This document shows positions 1-6,890 of a stretch of 22,500 nt of DNA, piece after piece. A program made the translations under genes and the position numbers. The notes under the pieces were generated by a model. The model was given only the letters and a program-made list of their open reading frames with translations, was not told the origin of the DNA and did no database searches. This DNA is from Stramonita haemastoma. Lineage: Eukaryota; Mollusca; Gastropoda; Neogastropoda; Muricidae. The DNA is taken from assembly GCA_030674155.1 (NCBI GenBank), contig CM060334.1, forward strand, positions 14,836,377 through 14,858,876, given 5' to 3'. The stretch's first letter is position 1; every line of letters starts with the position of its first letter.

Positions 1-204
1 CAGTTTTAGAAACCGAGAATTCCCGCTGTCTGAGTGCTCGCACGGTTGAGTTCCATTCCAAATTCCCCCCACAGCCTCCGTGGGTCAGGGTCGCTTTCAG
101 CTTCCTAGACCTGCAGAGGTTTGTGTCAAGAGGATACTCTAGAACAGAACGGCACTGCATGTGGCAGTCTGCCATTCTTTTGGTGTTTTTTTTCGTTTTA
201 ATCT
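1..204. other. Unassigned sequence at the window edge
   Basis: No convincing ORF, RNA gene or tandem repeat is visible. The sequence is mixed in composition and is followed by a T-rich stretch before the first pentanucleotide units at about 208. Confidence 0.4.
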
Positions 205-207
205 TAG

Positions 208-560
208 TATTGTATTGTATACCTAAGCCATGGCATATCTATTTCTCTGCGTAAAATTCCAGCTTCTCTCTCTCTCTCTCTCTCCCTGGAGGAGAGCGCA
301 TCGCTACAAGAGCTGTGCCACCTACTCTTTTTTTTTCTTTTCCTGTGTGCAGCTTTATTTGGTTTCCTATCAAAGTGGCAACAAGGGAGTTGTCCCTGGA
401 AAAAACTCTGTAGAGAAAAGTCACTCTAATAAGGAAACAAATACAGTTGCAGACAGGAATAGAAAGACAAAATAATGGGTGGCGCTGTTCTTGCGGCGAC
501 GTACTCTCCACAGGGAGAGCAGCCCAAATTTCACGCAGAGAAATCTACCGTGACTTTACG
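208..560. repeat. FB repeat, tail-to-tail inverted pair (foldback)
   Basis: Two copies of one interspersed repeat lie head-on. The left arm runs from about 232 to 380 and the right arm from about 420 to 560. ATTTCTCTGCGT at 241-252 pairs with ACGCAGAGAAAT at 533-544, and the TTTCCTATCAAAGTG region near 363-377 pairs with the CACTCTAATAAGGAAA region near 421-436. The centre is near 395 with a loop of about 40 bases. The outer left end carries TATTG pentamers (208-220) and the outer right end runs into the ACTAT pentamer tract. Single-orientation copies of the same repeat occur at 11135-11236 and 15329-15632. Short ORFs here are by-products and not genes. Confidence 0.75.
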
Positions 561-563
561 TGC

Positions 564-893
564 TATACTATACTATACTACACTATACTACGCTATGCTA
601 TATGCTATGCTGTACTATGGAATACTATACTATATGTTATACTATTCTATGATATGATATGGTATGCTATGCTATACTATAATATACTATGCTATACTAT
701 GCTATGCTATGCTGTACTGTACTGTACTGTACTGTACCGTACTGTACTATACTACTCTACACTACTCTACACTATACTACACTACACTACACTACACTAC
801 ACTACACTATACTATACTATACTATACTATACTATACTATACTATACTATACTATACTATACTATACTATACTACACTACACTATACTATACT
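564..893. repeat. Pentanucleotide (ACTAT/ACTAC)n microsatellite
   Basis: About 330 bp of 5-bp units, with ACTAT predominating and blocks of ACTAC, GCTAT and GTACT variants. The right part (about 798-870) is almost pure. The tract starts directly at the end of the FB right arm, as do the pentamer tracts at 11237 and 19531, so it probably grew from that family's 3' tail. Long open frames across it come only from the unit lacking stop codons. Confidence 0.9.
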
Positions 894-946
894 AACGGTG
901 CACGGTCAAGCTACCGCCGAGACGCCCCGTACGAGGAAATTTTTTC

Positions 947-1165
947 ATCAGGAGTTAACATCAGTGCCGACTCCACTCCCCCCAATAGTCCTTCGAATGA
1001 CACTATAAACCGAGGCTCCGTGTACGAACGCAACACAGAACATCTTCCACGCACGAATAAAAACAACAACCTACACTCCTTCCGTCTTTCATAACAGTAG
1101 GCTAATGCATACCGGTCGGAAAGAATGACAAAATTGGAATAAACGCACGTATACTGGTGTCGTGT
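947..1165 (+). mobile_element. S2-family SINE, 5'-truncated and diverged
   Basis: This matches the body of the full S2 copy at 17495-17845. Shared blocks are GGAGTTAACATCAGTGC, the core ACTATAAACCGAGGC near 1003-1017, and CAGAACATCTT. The tRNA-like 5' part is absent or unrecognisable, and the 3' half (GTAGGCTAATG, CCGGTCGGAA) is clearly eroded. It is an old copy. Confidence 0.7.
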
Positions 1166-1172
1166 TTAGACA

Positions 1173-1620
1173 TCGTTCCCGAAGTCGGATTGCAGCTACC
1201 TTCATAGTGGAAAAAACGGTCGCACACACCAAATTTTACCACTGGTGAACCTCGGAGCTCTAGCCGAGAACCCCCCCCCCCTACACAAAAACCCTGAAGT
1301 TTTTCCTGCGTCTGCTAAGTTATGTCTTGTACCGTGTGGGGTGGCATATATTTCGCACGAAGCTTTAAAATATCTTTTGAAAATCTGAAACGTAAAAATG
1401 AAATAACCTGAAAATTCTCAACCATTCTATAAAGACCAAAAAAGAACACCACAAAATAATGAAATAATGGCTTCTTTATTGGAGAGTTAATGATCCACAA
1501 TACCAGTTTCAAGCAAACTCAGTTCCCGAAGTCGGAATACAGCTACCTTCATTGAAGGTTAAAAAAAAAACAATAACCTAGTGTCATCCGCGAAATCTCA
1601 CCACTGAACTCTAGTCGAGA
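1173..1620. repeat. Diverged direct repeat pair of about 100 bp
   Basis: Segments near 1173-1283 and 1521-1622 share the order GTTCCCGAAGTCGGA, CAGCTACCTTCAT, an A-rich stretch, a CACCACTG-like block and CTCTAG(C/T)CGAGAA. Unit starts are about 348 bp apart. The sequence between (1284-1520) is AT-rich and unassigned apart from a C-run at about 1270-1282. I do not recognise the repeat family. Confidence 0.65.
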
Positions 1621-1683
1621 AACAGACAAACAAAATCCAAAAACCACACACGAAAATCAAGCAGAGGATGTATAATGCTAAGT

Positions 1684-2270
1684 AAGTTTGATATTCAGGT
1701 CTGATGTTGAAAATATGGCATGAATTAGTAGAATAACTCTGATGTTGAACATGTGGCCTGAATTAACAGAATGGCTCTGACGTTGGAAATATGGCATGAC
1801 ATAATAGATTAACTCTGACGTTGGAAATATGGCATGACATAATAGATTAACTCTGACGTTGGAAATATGGCATGACATAATAGATTAACTCTGACGTTGG
1901 AAATATGGCATGACATAATAGATTAACTCTGATGTTGAAAATATAGCATGAAATAATAGATTAACCCTGATGTTGAAAATATGGCATGAAATAACAGAAT
2001 AACCCTGACGTTCAAAATATGGCATAAATGAATAGAATAACCCTGACGTTAAAAATATCGCATGAAACAATAAAGCAACTCAGTTTGATGTTAAAAATAT
2101 GGCATGCAATAATAGAACAAGTGTTTGATATTCAAAATATGGCATAAAGTGATGGAACAACTCTATCTGACGTTAAAAAATATGGCATGAAATTGTATGA
2201 TTACCTCAGTTGGATGTTGAAAATAATTATAGGCACAAAATAGTATGATAACTCAATTTGATGTAAAAAG
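1684..2270. repeat. 38-bp tandem repeat array, about 15 copies
   Basis: The unit reads roughly TCTGACGTTGGAAATATGG followed by CATGACATAATAGATTAAC. Four units between about 1776 and 1927 are identical. Units towards both ends are increasingly diverged, and the rightmost ones lengthen to about 42-46 bp by gaining a CAGTT-like insert. This is the usual outcome of unequal crossing-over, with homogenisation in the centre. Minus-strand open frames through it are incidental. Confidence 0.9.
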
Positions 2271-2730
2271 ACATGAACTTGTTCAACATTTTATTCATAA
2301 TCAAAATCGTAACTTCAGCACAGGTGCATAGTAAAGTACATCAAATGGGAAATAAAGTGAAAACAAATAAACCCAAACAAAAATAAATTATCACCCAATA
2401 AGACAGAATGTTAAAAACATGTAATAACTTTGGTCTTTTTATATCAAACCATATAATTTGGCGCGTGAGCGCGCGCGCACACACACACACACATAACACA
2501 CACACACACACTACTATGCACACGTGTGCCTTCATATACACTGACAAACATGAGCGTATACACGCTTAGACGTTTCCATGGGGAAATCTTTTTTTTTTTT
2601 TTGGGGAGGGGGGGGGGGGCGGAGGGTATCTAATAACTATCACAATTTTGTGAAGATATGTAATATTGAAGACACACACACACACACACACACACACAGG
2701 CGCGCGCGCGCACGCACGCACGCACACACG

Positions 2731-2802
<72 letters not shown>

Positions 2803-2910
2803 AATTAAACAATCACCTGTGTATATTATGTTCTAACTGTTGCGAAACGAGTAGATAATCACGAAAAAAACAACAACCCAACAACAAACCAATCTTACCA
2901 AGTTTATGTT
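2271..2910. repeat. AT-rich spacer with CA/GC dinucleotide tracts
   Basis: No gene is seen. A short CA tract lies at 2479-2510, a poly-T then poly-G run at 2588-2620, (AC)n at 2672-2698, alternating CG/CA at 2701-2742, and (CA)29 at 2743-2800. The 2672-2800 block is alternating purine-pyrimidine almost throughout, a composition favouring left-handed DNA. The remainder is unassigned. Confidence 0.85.
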
Positions 2911-3178
2911 AAAGGTGTCCCATAACCTAAGCGCTCATTGGGGAGCGAGGCGTCAGAGACCTCAGCTTCTCCAGGGGCCAGCAGATATTATTGAGGGCGG
3001 CACCCATCTCCTCTCCCTCGTTGCTTTACCTTCCTTGGCCCTGAAGAGGGCAGGTACCCATTTACAGCTGGGTGAACTGGGGGACTGTACTAAAGCCATT
3101 TGGTAACGCCACGCTCAACGCTGCTTAACCTTAGCTTGGGGAAAGTGAGTGCTCTGACCACTGAGCTATCCCGTCCAC
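2911..3178 (-). mobile_element. S1-family tRNA-derived SINE
   Basis: Read on the minus strand, it begins with a tRNA-like head: the A box TAGCTCAGTGG is the complement of 3158-3168, inside GGGATAGCTCAGTGGTCAG. The expected B-box position holds only a degenerate GGTTAAGCAGC. A non-tRNA body of about 200 bp follows and ends at GGACACCTTT (2911-2920 on plus). A second copy lies at 12411-13047. Relative to that copy, this one lacks about 24 bp near 3098. RNA polymerase III transcription followed by LINE-driven insertion is the known mode for such elements. The open frame across it is not a gene. Confidence 0.85.
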
Positions 3179-3713
3179 TTTCTAACCGAAAAGGATGTAT
3201 AAAAGAGCAAAATTAGACATCCCACCTAAACTAACCCCCAAATCATGATGATGATAGCTGATAAAATCCCAACCCAAACGAAACAGGCACAATAACACCT
3301 GAATAATTGTGTGTATAATACTACAAGACTCAAAACAGGACGGAAAATGATACAGATAATTACACGACAAATCTTAGCATAAGCTCAACAGTTTATTACT
3401 GATAAAGCTGCTGTTATGAAACCCCGTCATATTACTAGATTCACTAAACCACATAAAAGAATCATGTCCGTTTTAAAAAAAGCACAAACAATGCTAAAAT
3501 CATGCATCGGTTCATGCACTTTGACAAAAAAAAAATCAAAATGACATTAGAAATAACACATCAATGCTGCCACATAACACAAAACATCCATGTAAAAAAA
3601 TACATAATTCATCTGGATGTAAACGACACATCAGTGGACGTTTAACATGATTTTGCATGATGAATTCAAAACTACAAAGACCAAAACAGACCTAAGAAAC
3701 TCCCCCCCCCCCA

Positions 3714-3714
<1 letters not shown>
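3179..3714. other. AT-rich intergenic sequence
   Basis: No coding region, tRNA or tandem repeat was found. The sequence has many A-runs and ends in a C-run at 3702-3712. Confidence 0.5.

Positions 3715-3789
<75 letters not shown>
3715..3789. repeat. (CA)n microsatellite at the retrotransposon 5' edge
   Basis: A pure 75-bp CA run directly precedes the first bases of the retrotransposon 5' leader. It may be the insertion target or an unrelated neighbour. Confidence 0.95.
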
Positions 3790-3792
<3 letters not shown>

Positions 3793-3842
3793 CTTCTTGC
3801 TGGCGTTGTTAGGGGCATTCCTGCTTTTTGTTGTCGTTAAAA

Positions 3843-5171
3843 ATGTTTCGGAGCACGATGGTGTTGAACGAAGACGTCTGGTTTTGGTCATTTTGTACAA
3901 AAATCTTGTTTCTGCACACAGCGCTCAAATTCAGCTGCTGCTCATCAGCGCCATGTTGTGACGTCCGAGCTTCAGCTGAAGATCCTGTTGTTGCCGTTTC
4001 CTCTAACAACCAAGACTGCGAAATGACCACCGAGATTGACCACCTAAAAAGAATACTTCTGACCCTGTCTGACAAAATTGACAGACTTGAAAATATCATC
4101 ACCATTCAGAACCAGGCGACAGGAGGCTTCAGCGCAGCCAAAGACCAAGACTGCACAACCGGAGCTGGACGTCTCCCACGACTGATGGCCAGCACAGGAA
4201 CGCAGACGGAACCGCTACCCTCTGCCTCTCCGCTGCCAGCTAGTAGTGCCAGCTCCACATACGCTGAAGCCGCCAAGAAACGGGTGAGCCCATCTGCATC
4301 CCAGACAGTCAAGACCAGTATTTCCACACTCAAAAAAGAGAGGTCAGTACTTGTCGAAAGAAAATCTTTAAGCAAACCGAAAGAGATGTCAGAAAGGCCT
4401 GTCATGACGCAAAATAAAAATGACGTCAAAGCAAAAGCAGATTCGAAAAAGGATAGATCTACCTCCGATCTTCCTACTGTTGTTGTCCTACACGACTCTG
4501 TTTTATATGGCGTTAATGGTCAACGTTTAGGCCAGTCTTATGGCTTCAACGTCAAGAAGAAGAAGGCCCACAAAATCATTGACATCCCCCAGGCACTGAG
4601 AGAAGTCACCTCAGATCTGGAGAGCGTGGATTCCATCATCATTCACTGTGGAATCAATGACCTTAAAGACACAGAGCCACACGAGGCTAGTAAGAAAATG
4701 GTGAAGACTGTAAAAGACGTTGTGTCTGCTTTCCCCAACTCCAGGGTAGTACTAAGTAAAGTTGCCCCTGTCAGGAATGCTGTTCTTTGGGTGAAAAGAG
4801 ACTTGTTTAATGCTATGCTATGTTCTGAACTGTATGAGCAAAAGTGTGTGTCGTTTATTTCACATGAAAACATGAACACCAAGCATAACCAGTTCGTAGA
4901 CCCGCTTCACCCCAATACCCTGGGTTCTAGTACGCTTGCCAGGAACATCGGCAGATACGTGCATTCACTGTACTGGGAAAAACCAAAGAGGAAACGAAGA
5001 CGCCAATTCTACTCGAAGCCGCCGACCATACACCAGGCACCAGCTTACCCACCTGAGGACAGCCGGCAACACCCAGGCTACAGACCACGACAACTTTCAC
5101 ATCAGGGTCTGCAATTCCCGTGGTGGGGGCATCAGAGACATGATTATGTCAGCATGTGGAAAGACTGGTGA
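3843..5171 (+). CDS. Retrotransposon ORF1 protein: coiled coil plus SGNH-hydrolase-like domain
   Basis: A 442-residue protein from the ATG at 3843. An in-frame TAG at 3810-3812 bars an earlier start, and the ATG at 4023, just before the coiled coil, is an alternative. Residues 61-90 form a leucine-rich, charged coiled coil (EIDHLKRILLTLSDKIDRL). A Ser/Pro/Lys-rich linker of about 120 residues follows. From about 212 an SGNH-type fold is suggested: VVLHDSVL (Ser219, with His in place of the usual Gly of GDS), HCGINDL (Asn272) and VDPLHPNTLG (Asp353, His356). A basic stretch PKRKRRR (381-387) could bind RNA or direct nuclear import. Such esterase-like ORF1 proteins are known from some LINE clades, and ORF1p normally packages the element RNA. 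Whether this one hydrolyses anything is unknown. Confidence 0.85.
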   Translation: MFRSTMVLNEDVWFWSFCTKILFLHTALKFSCCSSAPCCDVRASAEDPVVAVSSNNQDCEMTTEIDHLKRILLTLSDKIDRLENIITIQNQATGGFSAAKDQDCTTGAGRLPRLMASTGTQTEPLPSASPLPASSASSTYAEAAKKRVSPSASQTVKTSISTLKKERSVLVERKSLSKPKEMSERPVMTQNKNDVKAKADSKKDRSTSDLPTVVVLHDSVLYGVNGQRLGQSYGFNVKKKKAHKIIDIPQALREVTSDLESVDSIIIHCGINDLKDTEPHEASKKMVKTVKDVVSAFPNSRVVLSKVAPVRNAVLWVKRDLFNAMLCSELYEQKCVSFISHENMNTKHNQFVDPLHPNTLGSSTLARNIGRYVHSLYWEKPKRKRRRQFYSKPPTIHQAPAYPPEDSRQHPGYRPRQLSHQGLQFPWWGHQRHDYVSMWKDW

Positions 5172-5525
5172 CATTTTGTATAATCTCTTGTTATGCACCT
5201 GCAGTGATATCATATAGTACTGTAGTATTTGCTCATATCTGCAGCAGCTGTGCATACACATTAATCAAGGTTTTGTTGTTACTTTTTTCCCCTTGACCCC
5301 TTTACTTGATGTAAACATATTTATTTATTTACTTATTATTTATATTTCATCCAGTTATTGTGTTTACTTTAGAAGTAGGGTTTTTCTTCTTTTTTCTTTC
5401 TTTTTAAAAAAGAAGTGTAGGGGGGTTGTTTGTTTTTTTAATTGTTTGCTTTTGAAGGGGGACAACTTCTATTTTTCATAATCTCTTTCTCTCTCTTTTT
5501 CTCATTCCTTTCTTTTTCCGTCATC
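5172..5525 (+). other. T-rich spacer between ORF1 and ORF2
   Basis: 354 nt separate the ORF1 stop from the ORF2 ATG. The stretch is T-rich with pyrimidine runs (5281-5520) and holds no recognisable domain. The ORF2 frame is open back to about 5442, but those codons are low-complexity Phe/Ser and probably not translated. How ORF2 would be translated from a downstream ATG is not evident. Confidence 0.6.
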
Positions 5526-6890
5526 ATGTCCTCTAGAATTCCCAAGGTAGTTAAAGTAATGCAGTGGAATGCAAGATCTATTTCCACAAATATAGATTAT
5601 TTGATTCAACACCTTGCAAAGAATAACTATCAAGCTCTAATTTTGCAATCTCTCAATGTAAATAAAAACAAACTGCCTAAACTTTCAGGTTATTATTACC
5701 CTCCTGTTCATCAGAAGGTAGAAGGTTTGAAAAAGATCAGTGCAGCTATTTATATCAAAGAAGGGGTAAGTTATAGCGTTAGATCTCCACCAATGCCTGA
5801 CAACATTCCGGATCTATATTCATGTGCAGCACGAGTCAAGTTTAATGATCACCTGATTCTGAACATCGTGTCTGTTTACTTGCCTAAGGGACCCAACGAT
5901 CTTAACACAGAGTGGATTCGTACTTTACAAAATAACGAAAAATGGCTAATTGGTGGAGATTTCAATGCTCACGCACCATTTTGGGATAATAATTGTATAT
6001 CTGTTTCTAGCAACAGATTTGTAGAAAACGTTGTAGATTCATGTTTAAGTTTACTAAATGATGGCAGCATTACAAGAATACCAGATGTATCAAGCCATAG
6101 AGCGTCAGCTTTAGATCTAACTCTTGTATCACCTGGCCTTGTACCTGAATGCGATTGGTTAACTCATAAAGACACTCTGGGTAGTGATCATTTGCCTATC
6201 ATCATAACTTTTAATGAAACATTATGTCAGTGTGATATTCAAAAAGATAAAGTCCCAAAATATAATTATAAGCAGGCTGATTGGGAAAAGTTTCAAAGTT
6301 TACTAGCTTGTTGTAACACAGAAAACATATGTCGTTATGATATAGATCGTATGTATTCTGATATAACCAGTAGTATTTTACAAGCTGCTGATCTATCTAT
6401 CCCCAAATGTTCGCCAGTTAAGTCGACTAAACACTCTGGAAATGTTTGGTGGACCCAAGATTGTGAATCAGCAGTAAATGATAAACGTTTAGCACACACA
6501 TTATTTCTAAAAGATAAATCAGCAAAAAATCACACTGAGCAGAAGAAGGCCAAAAATTATTGTAACATGGTTATAGCACAGGCTAAAAGACAGTACTGGT
6601 CTTCCTTTTGTACAAATGAAATTTCAAGTCATAAAGATGTTTCAAAAATATGGATTAAAATAAACGAGATGAAGAAAGGTATAAACCTTCCACCCTGTTC
6701 TATCAATCTTGAAAACAAAGAGTTCCCTTCTGATGTAGAAAAGGCTGAAGCACTTGCTGAGATGTTTTCCAAAACAATGCGTTTGGAGGGTCTATCAGCT
6801 CAGCACAGAGAAATAGAAAACATGAGGAAAGTAAAGCTAAGTACACAGATCCCTTACCTGATAACACCCTTTATTTTAATGCTCCAATAA
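5526..6890 (+). CDS. Retrotransposon ORF2, 5' part: APE-type endonuclease and linker (ends after a frameshift)
   Basis: 454 codons from the ATG at 5526, chosen because the endonuclease fold starts at MQWNARS shortly after it. Endonuclease signatures: Asn15 (WNARS), GGDFNAH (143-149), ALDLTL (Asp197) and GSDHLP (Asp221-His222). The Glu expected after LQ, which binds the metal ion, is Ser42 here (LQSLNV). The rest (about 235-430) is a charged linker with a WW(T)-type motif (VWWTQDCE) usual in this family. The natural frame is lost near 6815-6830, and the last 20 or so codons to the stop at 6888-6890 are out of frame. The role would be target nicking to prime reverse transcription. It is a broken piece of one ORF, not a separate gene. 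Confidence 0.9.
   Translation: MSSRIPKVVKVMQWNARSISTNIDYLIQHLAKNNYQALILQSLNVNKNKLPKLSGYYYPPVHQKVEGLKKISAAIYIKEGVSYSVRSPPMPDNIPDLYSCAARVKFNDHLILNIVSVYLPKGPNDLNTEWIRTLQNNEKWLIGGDFNAHAPFWDNNCISVSSNRFVENVVDSCLSLLNDGSITRIPDVSSHRASALDLTLVSPGLVPECDWLTHKDTLGSDHLPIIITFNETLCQCDIQKDKVPKYNYKQADWEKFQSLLACCNTENICRYDIDRMYSDITSSILQAADLSIPKCSPVKSTKHSGNVWWTQDCESAVNDKRLAHTLFLKDKSAKNHTEQKKAKNYCNMVIAQAKRQYWSSFCTNEISSHKDVSKIWIKINEMKKGINLPPCSINLENKEFPSDVEKAEALAEMFSKTMRLEGLSAQHREIENMRKVKLSTQIPYLITPFILMLQ

Noticed and set aside
447..1094. Long open frames (up to 215 codons) rich in Tyr/Leu/Thr
   Set aside because: They are produced by the pentanucleotide microsatellite, whose units lack stops, and carry on into a truncated SINE.
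1684..2270. CRISPR-like array of regular repeats
   Set aside because: There are no unique spacers. The units are directly adjacent and grade into diverged copies, and the DNA is eukaryotic.
2906..3106. 66-codon ORF across the 2911 repeat
   Set aside because: It lies wholly in the S1 SINE, which is also present at 12411.
3647..3961. Plus-strand frame of 104 codons with Thr-His repeats upstream of ORF1
   Set aside because: It is a translation of the (CA)n tract and overlaps ORF1 in another frame.
6815..6821. Programmed -1 ribosomal frameshift site in ORF2
   Set aside because: The heptamer AGAAAAC does not fit the slippery X XXY YYZ rule, and a point deletion explains the data more simply.
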